DNA of 64,000 nucleotides from Niveispirillum sp. SYP-B3756 (GCF_009495745.1 NZ_WIDQ01000002.1:310001-374000); one strand, 5' to 3'; positions 53,635 to 62,633 are shown, counted from the first letter of the stretch. The notes: generated by a model from the sequence alone, not told the origin. A program made the numbers and translations.

Positions 53635-54881
53635 CGTGCCCCCTCTGCGCCGGTCACGGCGGCGGTTGCGGTCAGCCGGTCCAGCTCAGCCCGCGCGTTA
53701 TGAAAGCCCTGGAGTGTGTTGATCAGGTCGCGCCGCGCCTCAAACAGGGTGCGCTGCGCCTCCAACACCTCCAGGTAGGCGAACTTGCCCTGGCGATAGC
53801 CTTCCTGGGCGGCGGCGAAGGCCGTTTCCGCCGTGGGAATGATTTGTTCTTTCAGGGCGGTGGCACCATCGCGGGCGGCATCCAGATTGGCCTGGGCGGC
53901 AGCCAGCCGCCGGTCGCGGTCAATCCGCTCGGCCGCCAGATCGGCCTCTGCCGCCGTCAGTTCTGCGCGCGCGCGGGCAATCGCCCCCCGATTCTGGTCA
54001 AACACGGGAATCGGCACGCTGACGCCAACCAGGAAGGCATTATTGTTCCCCTCCCGGAACTGGCGGAAGCCGGCAGAGACCGTCACGTCGGGAATGGCTT
54101 TGGCCCGTTCCACCGCCAGATCGGCGCGGCCCTGACGCACGGCGGTCTGCTGGCGCAGCAGGTCCGCCGTTTCCCCCGTTTGGGCGGCTGGGGCGCTGTC
54201 CAGCCGGGTGAACCAATCATCCACCAAGCGTAGGCCCGGCTGCTGGATGCCGGTCAGCCCGGCCAGCATCTGCCGGGCCAGGTTGGCGCGGCGTTTGGCC
54301 TGATCCAGTACCATCTGAGCCTGCCGTCGGGCGATTTCTGCCCGGCTTAACTGGATCGGGGCTTCCCGCCCGGCATCCAGCCGGGCCTGGATCGCCCTTT
54401 CAACCTCTCCGGCCAGACGGACCTGATCTTCAGCCAGGGCCATATCGGCCTCGGTGGCCAGGGCCTCGGCAAAGGCCAGCCGCACATCGCGCGTCAGGTC
54501 CAGCCGGCTGATCTCCAGATCATAGGTAGCGCGGGAAAGACCGGCGCGGGCGGCATCCACCCGCGCGCCCCGCTTGCCGCCCAGTTCCAGCCTCTGGGAC
54601 AGGCTGTAGGTGCGCTCGGAACTGCGGAAATCCCGATAGGGACCGGAGCCCTGGAAATTCTCCATCTCCACGGAGAGTTCAGGATTGGGGGCGACATCGG
54701 CCTGATCGACACCGGCGGCCGCCGCCTGCCGGCGGGCCTGGGCGGCGGCGGTGCGTGGCCCCGTCTCCAGGGCCTGGGCGATGGCGGCCTCTATGGTCAG
54801 GCTGGCCGGCACCTGTTGCGCCATCGCCAGCGGCACCCCGGCGATAACCATCGCCAGGGCAGTAACAAGATGAATGCGCAT
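53631..54881 (-). CDS. czcC: CzcC-type outer membrane channel (TolC family)
   Basis: 416 residues. Signal peptide about 1-22, then the two-fold TolC pattern of long helices (LTIEAAIAQALETGPRTAAA ... AERIDRDRRLAAAQANLDAA, and ends LEAQRTLFEARRDLINTLQ). ATG 54881 with GGGAG ahead; the longer frame to 54923 lacks a signal. It passes metal out across the outer membrane with CzcAB. Confidence 0.93.
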   Translation of the reverse strand: MRIHLVTALAMVIAGVPLAMAQQVPASLTIEAAIAQALETGPRTAAAQARRQAAAAGVDQADVAPNPELSVEMENFQGSGPYRDFRSSERTYSLSQRLELGGKRGARVDAARAGLSRATYDLEISRLDLTRDVRLAFAEALATEADMALAEDQVRLAGEVERAIQARLDAGREAPIQLSRAEIARRQAQMVLDQAKRRANLARQMLAGLTGIQQPGLRLVDDWFTRLDSAPAAQTGETADLLRQQTAVRQGRADLAVERAKAIPDVTVSAGFRQFREGNNNAFLVGVSVPIPVFDQNRGAIARARAELTAAEADLAAERIDRDRRLAAAQANLDAARDGATALKEQIIPTAETAFAAAQEGYRQGKFAYLEVLEAQRTLFEARRDLINTLQGFHNARAELDRLTATAAVTGAEGAR

Positions 54882-54955
54882 GGAAACTCCCACATGCGGA
54901 CAAGCAGATAGCGGGAACGCCACGGGGGGCGGTCACCCGGCTTCAGGTCGGCTTG

Positions 54956-55279
54956 TCAGGCGCGTGGGGGTTCTTCGGGCTGGTGCGGCTCGGCACTGGC
55001 CGGCGGCGTTTCGTTATCGGCGCGGTACAGGGTCGGTTCCCAGAAGGCGGGTTCCGACACATGTGTCAGGCGGACATGATCGGCCACATGGATATGGCTG
55101 CAGCAATGATGCGCATCCATCCCGTGCGGGGTGTCCGGCGCGGGGGAAGCATCTTCGCAATCCGGCGTGCCGGTATCCGCCGCGCCATGCACATGGTCCG
55201 GCATCACGTCCCGGGCATGGATGCCGGGCGCGTTGAACAGGAATGCCACGAGCAACAGAAGGGCGGCGAAGCAGCGCAT
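54956..55279 (-). CDS. Small His/Cys-containing exported protein, first gene of the metal operon
   Basis: 107 residues from ATG 55279. Signal peptide 1-22 (RCFAALLLLVAFLFNAPGIHA), then a His/Asp/Cys-rich region (PDHVHGAADTGTPDCEDA, MDAHHCCSHIHVADH) and a Pro-rich end. Placed 74 bases before czcC, similar in position to CzcI-like small proteins that modulate Czc, though sequence likeness is not established. Frame extends to TTG 55315. Confidence 0.65.
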   Translation of the reverse strand: MRCFAALLLLVAFLFNAPGIHARDVMPDHVHGAADTGTPDCEDASPAPDTPHGMDAHHCCSHIHVADHVRLTHVSEPAFWEPTLYRADNETPPASAEPHQPEEPPRA

Positions 55280-55382
55280 GGGGAACAAGATAGGGTGATT
55301 GCGGATGGTTCGCAAGGGAGGTGAGGGCTGTAAGTGTCTGTTTGGAAAATTGTCGTATTTTCCGACGCTTTGTCATTTCACC

Positions 55383-55457
55383 ACCGTCATTCCCGCGAAG
55401 GCGGGAATCCATACGACAGGGCGGGTTTTGGATTCCCGCCTTCGCGGGAATGACGGT
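55383..55457. repeat. Palindromic intergenic repeat, ATT type, paired copy
   Basis: ACCGTCATTCCCGCGAAGG and the inverted arm ending GCGGGAATGACGGT enclose a short core (ACGACAGGGCGGGTTT). Arms are nearly identical to the 35880 copy, while the core differs. Confidence 0.9.
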
Positions 55458-55549
55458 TATGTGGTTGGAACGACAGCAGAAACCTACGAGGAGACTCCTG
55501 AGTTTCAGTCACACCTGACCGTCGCTCTGGTCCACACATCAGCGCTGAC

Positions 55550-55584
55550 AAAAAGAAAACCCCGGCACCATCGGCACCGGGGTT
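55550..55584 (-). terminator. Rho-independent terminator of icd
   Basis: On the minus strand, AACCCCGG and CCGGGGTT (55577-55584, 55558-55565) form an 8-bp stem followed by TTCTTTTT. It lies 40 bases beyond the icd stop. Confidence 0.9.
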
Positions 55585-55623
55585 CCCCATCTCAACGAAA
55601 CCTGTACGGTTTCGCCCATCGCC

Positions 55624-56841
55624 TTACTTGGCGCGGGCGGCCTGCAGGTTTTCGTCCAGCTTGGCCAGGAAGTCCTGGGTGGTCAGCCACTTCTGTTCCG
55701 GCCCGATCAGGGTGGCCAGATCCTTGGTCATGTAGCCATCTTCCACCGTGGCCACGCAGACCTTTTCCAGGGTCTTGGCGAACTCGACCACGTCGGGCGT
55801 GTTGTCGAACTTGCCGCGATATGTGAGACCCTGGGTCCAGGCAAAGATGCTGGCGATCGGGTTGGTGGAGGTGGGCTTGCCCTTCTGGTGGTCACGGAAG
55901 TGACGGGTCACGGTGCCGTGGGCGGCTTCCGCTTCCACCGTCTTGCCATCGGGGGTCATCAGAACGGAGGTCATCAGGCCCAGAGAGCCGAAGCCCTGCG
56001 CCACCAGATCGGACTGCACGTCGCCATCATAGTTCTTGGCAGCCCACAGGAAGTTACCCGACCATTTCAGGGCGGATGCCACCATGTCATCGATCAGACG
56101 ATGTTCATAGGTGATGCCGGCGGCCTGGAACTTGTCGGCGAATTCTGCCTCGTACACTTCCTGGAACAGATCCTTGAAGCGACCATCATAGGCCTTCAGA
56201 ATCGTGTTCTTGGTGGACAGGTACACCGGGTAGCCGCGCATCAGGCCATAATTCATGCAGGCGCGGGCAAAGCCACGGATCGATTCATCGACATTGTACA
56301 TGCCCATGGCAACGCCCGGCCCGTCGAAATCGAATACGGTGTGGCGGATGTTGCTGGTGCCATCGGCGCTGGTGAAGGTGATGGACAGGCGGCCGGCGCC
56401 GGGGATGATGAAATCCGTGGCCTTGTACTGGTCACCAAAGGCGTGGCGACCGATGACGATCGGCTGGGTCCAGCCGGGCACCAGACGCGGCACATTCTTG
56501 CAGATGATCGGCTCGCGGAAGACGGTGCCGCCCAGGATGTTGCGGATGGTGCCGTTGGGCGACTTCCACATCTGCTTCAGATTGAATTCCTTCACCCGCG
56601 CTTCGTCGGGGGTGATGGTGGCGCACTTCACGCCCACGCCGTAATGCTTGATGGCCTCGGCGGATTCGACGGTGATCTTGTCATCCGTCTTGTCGCGGGC
56701 TTCCACGCCCAGATCGTAGTACTTCAGATCGACGTCAAGATACGGCAGAATCAGGCGGTCCTTGATGAACTGCCAGATCACGCGGGTCATTTCGTCGCCG
56801 TCGAGTTCCACGATCGGATTGGCGACTTTGATCTTCGACAT
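55624..56841 (-). CDS. icd: NADP-dependent isocitrate dehydrogenase
   Basis: 405 residues, the short dimeric type common in Alphaproteobacteria and eukaryotes. The start [23 protein letters not shown] and the substrate region [19 protein letters not shown] are typical. It catalyses isocitrate to 2-oxoglutarate in the TCA cycle. ATG 56841 begins the conserved block; the frame remains open upstream to 56988 but without a family match. Confidence 0.97.
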   Translation of the reverse strand: MSKIKVANPIVELDGDEMTRVIWQFIKDRLILPYLDVDLKYYDLGVEARDKTDDKITVESAEAIKHYGVGVKCATITPDEARVKEFNLKQMWKSPNGTIRNILGGTVFREPIICKNVPRLVPGWTQPIVIGRHAFGDQYKATDFIIPGAGRLSITFTSADGTSNIRHTVFDFDGPGVAMGMYNVDESIRGFARACMNYGLMRGYPVYLSTKNTILKAYDGRFKDLFQEVYEAEFADKFQAAGITYEHRLIDDMVASALKWSGNFLWAAKNYDGDVQSDLVAQGFGSLGLMTSVLMTPDGKTVEAEAAHGTVTRHFRDHQKGKPTSTNPIASIFAWTQGLTYRGKFDNTPDVVEFAKTLEKVCVATVEDGYMTKDLATLIGPEQKWLTTQDFLAKLDENLQAARAK

Positions 56842-56983
56842 GGAAGCGCTCTCCCAGGGTTCAAGAGGGCGGACCTGTTTACCGATCCGCCCGGCGGGGC
56901 CAATAAAGCCTATTTGCAATAACGTCGCAACAGCCCCGCAACCGGTAACTTTCGTTCTAACGGCGGGGCTGGGCTGCGGTAAT

Positions 56984-57083
56984 ACCATCGGTCAAATTCT
57001 TGACCGATGGTTCGGCGGCGACTGCCGCCGCGCCGCTCGTGCGGCGTAGCCAAGCCCACGGATGTGGGCGCTGGCGATTGAAG
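56984..57083. repeat. Intergenic palindromic element, second family, copy B
   Basis: Hairpin ACCATCGGTCAA-attc-TTGACCGATGGT (56984-57011, 12-bp stem), GC hairpin CGGCGGC-gact-GCCGCCG (57013-57030), CCGCTCGTG, then GGATGTGGGCGCTGGCGATTG. From 57013 on it matches 15129-15181 except for an extra insert of about 20 bases. Confidence 0.7.
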
Positions 57084-57120
57084 GGCCTGACAGAGTGACC
57101 GATGGTCACTCTGTCAGGCC
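57084..57120. repeat. Perfect 17-bp palindromic hairpin
   Basis: GGCCTGACAGAGTGACC (57084-57100), loop GAT, GGTCACTCTGTCAGGCC (57104-57120), no mismatch. It adjoins copy B of the second repeat family and ends 12 bases beyond the LOG gene stop, so it may also act as that gene's terminator. Confidence 0.7.
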
Positions 57121-57132
57121 GCTGGTATCGGA

Positions 57133-57732
57133 TCAAATCCGCGCCGTCTGCGCCTCGCGCATCGGGGTCGGCTGCACCGACAATAGCGGCAGGATCGATT
57201 CCACGTCATTGACGATCTGAAACAACTGGCTGCTGGCGCCCGGCAGGTTGGGCTTGCGCATGAAGCCGGTGGCCTGCATATGGTCCATCAGGGCCAGCAG
57301 CGGATCCCAGAAGCCGTTGATATTGACGATGATCACCGGCTTGGCGTGCAATTGCAGCTGCCGCCAGGTGATGATCTCGAACATCTCATCCAGGGTGCCG
57401 ATGCCGCCCGGCAGCACGATGAAGGCGTCGGAACGCTCCACCATCATGCGCTTGCGGGTATGCATACTGTCGACCACATGCAGCTCGGTCAGGCCGGTAT
57501 GGTCCACCTCGAACTTCTGGATATGGTCGGGGATGATGCCGATGACGCGGCCGCCGGCGGCCAGGGCGGCATCGGCGGTGATTCCCATCAGGCCGACATT
57601 GCCGCCGCCATAAACAAGGTCCAGCCCGGCCGCGGCCAGCAGATGGCCGGTTTGTTTCGCCGCCTGCTTATAGGCCTCATCCACATAATTTGATGAACCG
57701 CAGTAAACACAGACGGAACGGATATTCGACAT
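57133..57732 (-). CDS. LOG family protein (TIGR00730)
   Basis: 199 residues. Start ATG 57732 gives MSNIRSVCVYCGSS, then the LOG motif PGGIGTLDEMFE near residue 110 with the preceding MHTRKRMM. LOG proteins hydrolyse cytokinin-type or other nucleoside 5'-monophosphates to base and ribose phosphate. In bacteria without cytokinin biosynthesis the true substrate is open. Separated from icd by repeats. Confidence 0.93.
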   Translation of the reverse strand: MSNIRSVCVYCGSSNYVDEAYKQAAKQTGHLLAAAGLDLVYGGGNVGLMGITADAALAAGGRVIGIIPDHIQKFEVDHTGLTELHVVDSMHTRKRMMVERSDAFIVLPGGIGTLDEMFEIITWRQLQLHAKPVIIVNINGFWDPLLALMDHMQATGFMRKPNLPGASSQLFQIVNDVESILPLLSVQPTPMREAQTARI

Positions 57733-58010
57733 GATCAACGCATTTCCCTGACGACGGATACCGGTGATGGGCCCGTAAAAGCTGGTGTTGACGGCAGATG
57801 CCGGAATGGGTGCTGGCGGCACTCTGTCACGCCATAAGGGACGGGTAAACCCGCAGCTTGTTCTCAATGTGGCTTTCTTGCCTCTTGCGGATATGGGGCG
57901 GTACCAACAAATTGCGGGGGCGGATGTGCTGCGGTGCATCCACTGACCCCCATCCGGGACGCCGCCTTTCGATTGGCGCCGGCCCGGCGCCAGGATGACA
58001 GGAGAATCGA

Positions 58011-58469
58011 ATGAAGCGTATTCAGGGCTTGCTGATCGCCGGTTTTGTGGCTGCCGGTGTGCTGTCGGCCGGCGTCGCCGTCGCTGCACAGGACCCGCTG
58101 GCCGTGGTCGATGCGCGCAAGACCGAACTGAAGAAGGCTGGCGGCGCCATGAAGGCCATCGGTGCCTTCCTGAAAGAGGGCAAGGGCACCGTCGCCGATG
58201 TGCAGGCCGCTGCCGCCACCATCGAGGGCGTTTCCAAGGCCTTCCCCGGCTGGTGGCCGACCGGTACCGCCATTGGTGTCGGCGAGAGCGAGGCCAAGCC
58301 CGGCATCTGGGAGAATATGGACGATTTCAAGGCCAAGACCATGGCGTTCCAGGCCGCTTCCGCTGACCTGGTGGCGGCCGCGGCCACCGGTGACAAGGCC
58401 GCCATCGGTGGGGTTCTGGGCAAGTTGGGCGGCACCTGCAAGGGTTGCCACGAAACCTACCGCAAGTAA
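58011..58469 (+). CDS. cycP: Cytochrome c'
   Basis: 152 residues. Signal peptide 1-25 (ending VAVAA), a four-helix bundle (KTELKKAGGAMKAIGAFLKEG) and the C-terminal haem site CKGCH with Cys143, Cys146 and His147. Cytochromes c' bind NO and are linked to nitrosative stress tolerance. GGAGAA precedes the ATG. A b561 gene follows 113 bases later, a common pairing. Confidence 0.95.
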   Translation: MKRIQGLLIAGFVAAGVLSAGVAVAAQDPLAVVDARKTELKKAGGAMKAIGAFLKEGKGTVADVQAAAATIEGVSKAFPGWWPTGTAIGVGESEAKPGIWENMDDFKAKTMAFQAASADLVAAAATGDKAAIGGVLGKLGGTCKGCHETYRK

Positions 58470-58582
58470 GTCTGCGCCGTCCCCTCGCCAGGGCTTCGGC
58501 GGGGGAACGGCATAGTGGCGCGGGCGGCGGTGCCTCACGGCTTCCGCCGCCTTTCATCCGGATTTTCCAGTGGGATAAGGCC

Positions 58583-59266
58583 ATGGGCCGGAACAAGGAC
58601 AAGACCGCTGTTACCCGCAGGGTCGTGGTATGGGATCTGCCGGTGCGCCTGTTCCATTGGTCGCTGGTGTTCTGCATTGTCGCGGCCTGGTGGTCGGGCG
58701 AAAATGATGCCATGGATTGGCACATGCGCTTTGGCTATGCCGTGCTGGCGCTGCTGCTGTTCCGGCTGATCTGGGGCCTGGTGGGCAGCCAGACGGCACG
58801 GTTCAGCCAGTTTGTCCGCGGGCCAGCGGCCATTCTGGCCCATCTGCGGGAACTGGCGGCACCCGGCCGCATGGCGGCCCATGCCGGGCATAATCCGCTG
58901 GGTGCGCTGGCGGTGATCGGGCTGCTGAGCGTGGTGACTGTGCAGGCCGTGACCGGCCTGTTCACCAGCGATGGTATCATGGTGGACGGGCCCTTGGCGG
59001 GGAAGGTCAGCGGGGCGACGTCCGCCCTGATGCGTACGATCCACAAGGGCAATTTCAATGTGCTGCTGGCCATTGTCGGCCTGCATATCGCCGCCATCCT
59101 CCTCTATGCCGGGTTGAAGCGGCTGGATCTGGTGCGGCCGATGGTGACGGGACGGGCGGCCTTGCCAGCGTCGGAGCCGGCGCCACGGATCGTTTCGCTT
59201 TTTCGGGCGTTTATGGTAGCAGCCATAGCGACCGCCGCCATCTGGGCCCTGATCAGCTTCGCCTGA
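58583..59266 (+). CDS. Cytochrome b561-type membrane haem protein
   Basis: 227 residues with four or five membrane helices. Conserved histidines fit bis-haem binding: VRLFHWSLV near residue 24, MDWHMRFGY near 49, MRTIHKGNFNVLL near 155 and VGLHIAAILLY near 169. N-terminal VVVWDLPVRLFHW is the signature of b-type cytochromes of this family. It probably passes electrons to or from cytochrome c'. ATG 58583 with AAGG nearby. Confidence 0.92.
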   Translation: MGRNKDKTAVTRRVVVWDLPVRLFHWSLVFCIVAAWWSGENDAMDWHMRFGYAVLALLLFRLIWGLVGSQTARFSQFVRGPAAILAHLRELAAPGRMAAHAGHNPLGALAVIGLLSVVTVQAVTGLFTSDGIMVDGPLAGKVSGATSALMRTIHKGNFNVLLAIVGLHIAAILLYAGLKRLDLVRPMVTGRAALPASEPAPRIVSLFRAFMVAAIATAAIWALISFA

Positions 59267-59281
59267 TCTGGGGCGTTCCGC

Positions 59282-60298
59282 ATGATTGCGAGAAAGGTTC
59301 CACTGCCCGTGAATCGCAAACAGCTTCTGATCCCCGCCGCCATTGTCGCCGTTGCCGCCATCGGCGCGGGGGCCTTCTATCTTCAGGGCCAGGGGGGCGA
59401 CAAGGCCGGCCCCGGTACGGCCAGACCGGCGGCAAGCGCCCCGGCGACGCTGCCTGCCGGCCCCACCTTTGATGTGGTTCGGGTGGAACCGGCGGGCAAT
59501 GCCGTCATCGCCGGCCGTGCCATACCAGGGCAGAATGTGCGCATCCTGGATGGCGACAAGCTGTTGGGCAGTGTCATGGCCGATGCCCGGGGCGAATGGG
59601 TGTTCCTGCCCACCGAACCCCTGCCGCCCGGTGCGCGCGAATTACGGCTGGAGGCGGTGGGGCCGGATGGCACGGTGACCGCCGGCCTGGGTACGGTGGT
59701 GCTGGCGGTGCCGGAGAGCAACCGCGATCTGGCCGGGCGCCGCCAGGATGGCACGGGCGACGCGCTGGCCGTGCTGACTGGCCCGCAGGGCGACAGCCGC
59801 GTCTTGCAGAAGCCGCGCGCTGCCGGTGGCGAAGGCGCGCCCCGTCCGGCGGGGGAGGTGACGATCGACACCATCGATTATGACCGTGGCGGCCGCGTCA
59901 CCGTTGGCGGCCAGGCCAAGGCCGGGTCGGAGGTGATGCTCTATGTGGAAAATAATCTGATCGGCCGGATACAGGCCGATGATGCCGGGCGCTGGTCGCT
60001 GACACCGGATCGCGGGCTGGAAAATGGCCGCTACAATCTGCGTGCCGATCAGGTTCAGAATGGTGCCAAGGTTGCCAGCCGGGCAGAGGTGGAGTTCGAC
60101 AAGAAACCCTTGCCGGAAAGTATGGCTGGTAACCGCGCCGTGGTGGTGGTGCCGGGCAATAATCTCTGGACCATCGCCCGCCGCTCCTATGGCGAAGGGC
60201 CGCGCTATACGATGATCTTCGAGGCTAACCAGGGCCAGATCCGCGATCCGGACCTGATCTATCCTGGTCAGATTTTCATGATGCCGGACGAGAAATAG
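59282..60298 (+). CDS. LysM-domain exported protein with Ig-like repeats
   Basis: 338 residues. One membrane anchor (about 15-35), a Pro/Ala-rich spacer, two Ig-like or carboxypeptidase-type beta repeats (60-140 and 200-275: VTVGGQAKAGSEVMLYVENN) and a C-terminal LysM domain (VVVPGNNLWTIARRSYGEGPRYTMIF) that binds peptidoglycan. Members occur in Alphaproteobacteria with unknown role, likely in the cell wall. It begins 15 bases after the b561 gene. Confidence 0.85.
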   Translation: MIARKVPLPVNRKQLLIPAAIVAVAAIGAGAFYLQGQGGDKAGPGTARPAASAPATLPAGPTFDVVRVEPAGNAVIAGRAIPGQNVRILDGDKLLGSVMADARGEWVFLPTEPLPPGARELRLEAVGPDGTVTAGLGTVVLAVPESNRDLAGRRQDGTGDALAVLTGPQGDSRVLQKPRAAGGEGAPRPAGEVTIDTIDYDRGGRVTVGGQAKAGSEVMLYVENNLIGRIQADDAGRWSLTPDRGLENGRYNLRADQVQNGAKVASRAEVEFDKKPLPESMAGNRAVVVVPGNNLWTIARRSYGEGPRYTMIFEANQGQIRDPDLIYPGQIFMMPDEK

Positions 60299-60390
60299 CC
60301 CGTTTCCAAAAAGAGAAAATCCCCCTGGTCATGCGCGTTGTCCTGCCTTATCGTCCGCTGTGCGACCATTGACGTAAGGGGGAGGGGCGC

Positions 60391-61206
60391 TTGCGGCATT
60401 TCTGGTTTGGTCTCGGCCTTGTCTTGTGCCTGCTGGGGTTGTTCATGCCCCTGCTGGAACTGTTGAACCTGATGCCCGACCGGCTCTCTCCCGCGACCGT
60501 CCGCTTGGAACAGGAGGACCGTCAGGTCGCTGCTGTGGTCCGCTATATCCAGACGGGGGAGGATGCGGCCCTGCGCGGTTTGGCACCGCCCGCCCTCTGG
60601 GAGCAATTATCCGCCGTCCTGCCCGCTCTGCGGGACGCGCTGCCGACCGCCCCTGTGGAACAGCGGTTGCTCTCCGTCCATTGGGGGCAAAACCTCGCCG
60701 TAACCTATGAACTGAAGGGGGCTGACGGACGGTATGCCCTGCTGAATATCGTTCTGGAGCGGGGGGAGACGGCCCGTCTTCTGGGGATTCAGGTCAATCC
60801 GCTCAAAGCGCCCCTGGCAGAATTGAACCGTTTCCATCTGAACGGCCTCAGCGGGGAGCATTATGTCCTGTTGGCACTGATGCTGGTGATTGTTGCGATT
60901 AAGGTGCTGGCATTGACGCTGATGTGGCGATGCAGGGTTTTGCGGTTTCGCTGGCTCTGGACCCTTTTTGTCTCTGCCGGGCTGGGGCTGGTGACGATGG
61001 ATTGGGCGGGCAACCTCAATCTGCATCTGCTGATGGCCGGCATCATGACGGAGGGCTTTCAAAAGCCGGTCCTGTATCTGCCCTGGTCGCTGAAATTCGC
61101 CCTGCCGGTGGGGGCGGCCATATTCCTGATCCTGCGGCTGATCTGGCGGGAAGATCAGGCGTTGGCGCAGCCCCTGGCACCGGTAAACACCCCGCTGAGC
61201 ACGTAA
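60391..61206 (+). CDS. Hypothetical membrane protein, TTG start
   Basis: 271 residues from TTG 60391 with GGGGGAGGGG 6 bases ahead, which decides the start. One N-terminal helix (1-25), a periplasmic domain (30-150) and three C-terminal helices (about 153-175, 185-207, 230-250). No family recognised. It stands alone between LysM and the convergent small protein gene. Confidence 0.75.
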   Translation: MRHFWFGLGLVLCLLGLFMPLLELLNLMPDRLSPATVRLEQEDRQVAAVVRYIQTGEDAALRGLAPPALWEQLSAVLPALRDALPTAPVEQRLLSVHWGQNLAVTYELKGADGRYALLNIVLERGETARLLGIQVNPLKAPLAELNRFHLNGLSGEHYVLLALMLVIVAIKVLALTLMWRCRVLRFRWLWTLFVSAGLGLVTMDWAGNLNLHLLMAGIMTEGFQKPVLYLPWSLKFALPVGAAIFLILRLIWREDQALAQPLAPVNTPLST

Positions 61207-61225
61207 GGAGGGGCGCCCTTTACTG

Positions 61226-61681
61226 CTACAGACACTCCCCCAGCACGCGCAGATAGGGGCGGGCTTCCTGCAGGAACTGCACGGTTTCATACATCAGGTC
61301 GGCCAGGGTCATGGCCCCCTCAACCTCCACCTGCCCCAGCACCAGAATCTTCTGCTTCTCATCCACGATGAATTTGGCGCGGTCCAGCCCATTGGTGGCC
61401 CGCAGCACCGTCATCAGCCGCGCCCGCTTTTGCGGTGATTCGATGGAATAGGGCAGATAACCCACCTCTGCCCAGATCTGGAAGACCGTATGGTCATGCC
61501 GGGGCATCAGGCTGACATGAAACATCAGCCCGTCCAGGAAGAAGTGATGGCGTGAGCTGACGCTTTCCCGATTGACGGTGACACCACCATCATCATCCAT
61601 GCGCAGTGTACCGGGGGCGATGGGCAGGCCCCTCTCCACCTCATGTACCAGCTTGGCAACCGTCTCAAGCGCCTGTGACAA
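61226..61681 (-). CDS. YbjN-like small protein, TTG start
   Basis: 151 residues. The alpha/beta pattern (FFLDGLMFHVSLMPRHDHTVFQIWAEVGYLPYSI) and C-terminal helix fit the YbjN/type III chaperone-like fold common in Alphaproteobacteria. The best start is TTG 61681, with GAGGGAG ahead; an ATG-led frame would need codons further up to 61840 without family support. Function unknown. Confidence 0.7.
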   Translation of the reverse strand: MSQALETVAKLVHEVERGLPIAPGTLRMDDDGGVTVNRESVSSRHHFFLDGLMFHVSLMPRHDHTVFQIWAEVGYLPYSIESPQKRARLMTVLRATNGLDRAKFIVDEKQKILVLGQVEVEGAMTLADLMYETVQFLQEARPYLRVLGECL

Positions 61682-61894
61682 GGGGACTCTCCCTCTGCCG
61701 CCCCCAATTTGGGGGGAACCTGTCCATGGGTGAATTCGATATAGGGGACAAGCCCCCCGGTCCAGTGAATTATCATAACGATAAAGCCCTGGTTTAAAAA
61801 GACGAAGCGCAGGCTTCGCCTTCTCCTCATGCGCTGGCATAGTGGCAGAGAATAATTAACCAACCGTTGCATCAGGGCGCAAAGACGAGGGGCC

Positions 61895-62197
61895 ATGGTC
61901 ACCTACCCCGATCTTACCGATCTGCCGGAGGAGGTGGCGGCGGCTGTCGTGCGGCTGGTGCGGTTGGTCACCCAGATGCGCCATCGCTATCCGGACCTGG
62001 ACCGTTTCGCCTTGTCTGTAGAAAATGAGGTCGATCTGCGGGCGGCTGTCATTGTCAGCCGGCATATCGAGAAACATTGCCGGGATTTTGAGCTGCTGCT
62101 TTCGCCCTGGGACGGCAACCGGCTGATGGAGACGATACAGGCGCAGGGGCAGATGGGGGAGCCATCGCCCCTGCGCCGGCGCAAGGAACCGGACTGA
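61895..62197 (+). CDS. Small hypothetical protein (100 aa)
   Basis: 100 residues, mostly helical, with a basic end (PLRRRKEPD). No motif recognised. ATG 61895 lacks a strong ribosome site. The frame is open with codon use like neighbouring genes, and it converges with the next small gene. Confidence 0.6.
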   Translation: MVTYPDLTDLPEEVAAAVVRLVRLVTQMRHRYPDLDRFALSVENEVDLRAAVIVSRHIEKHCRDFELLLSPWDGNRLMETIQAQGQMGEPSPLRRRKEPD

Positions 62198-62214
62198 ACC
62201 TTGCCGGGCCGCCC

Positions 62215-62487
62215 TTACTGATCGTCGCCGCCACTGCGGTCATTGGCGATATCGTCGGCCAGTTCCGCCGCCATTTCGGCGAACAGGTCGGCATCGGCCT
62301 GCACGCCATTGGCTTCGCAGATGCGCATGAAGACGCGATAGCCGTGCAGAATCGCCACATCCATGGCCGCCTGATCGCCTTCTTCGCTGTAGCGATCCTT
62401 GATGCCCTGTTCTTCCAGCGTGCCGAGCACATCCATCTCGGCGGCTTTCAGGACGGCTTCCATCGCCTGCTTGTGAAGACTGGACAT
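62215..62487 (-). CDS. Small acidic hypothetical protein (90 aa)
   Basis: 90 residues, acidic and helical (AEMDVLGTLEEQGIKDRYSEEGDQAAMD), no known family. GGGGAA precedes the ATG by 6 bases. It is 146 bases downstream of infA on the same strand, beyond the hairpin at 62587. Confidence 0.65.
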   Translation of the reverse strand: MSSLHKQAMEAVLKAAEMDVLGTLEEQGIKDRYSEEGDQAAMDVAILHGYRVFMRICEANGVQADADLFAEMAAELADDIANDRSGGDDQ

Positions 62488-62586
62488 GATATTCCCCGTG
62501 AACCAATAGAAACGCGGCCGCGCCCCGTCCCCGGAGCATCGGCCGCCAGCAGATAATCAATAGCAGTTTTGTGACCGTATGACCGC

Positions 62587-62621
62587 TGAAGGCTTTTCAG
62601 TGCAGCTAGGCACTGCCTTCA
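62587..62621 (-). terminator. Hairpin downstream of infA
   Basis: TGAAGGC...GCCTTCA (62587-62593, 62615-62621) encloses AGTGC...GCACT (62599-62603, 62610-62614), giving a two-part stem with an internal loop. It lies 12 bases beyond the infA stop. Confidence 0.7.
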
Positions 62622-62633
62622 ACGGTTGCCCGG

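Noticed and set aside
3165-55457. CRISPR array from the recurring palindromes
   Set aside because: Copies are single, kilobases apart, and without regular spacers or cas genes.
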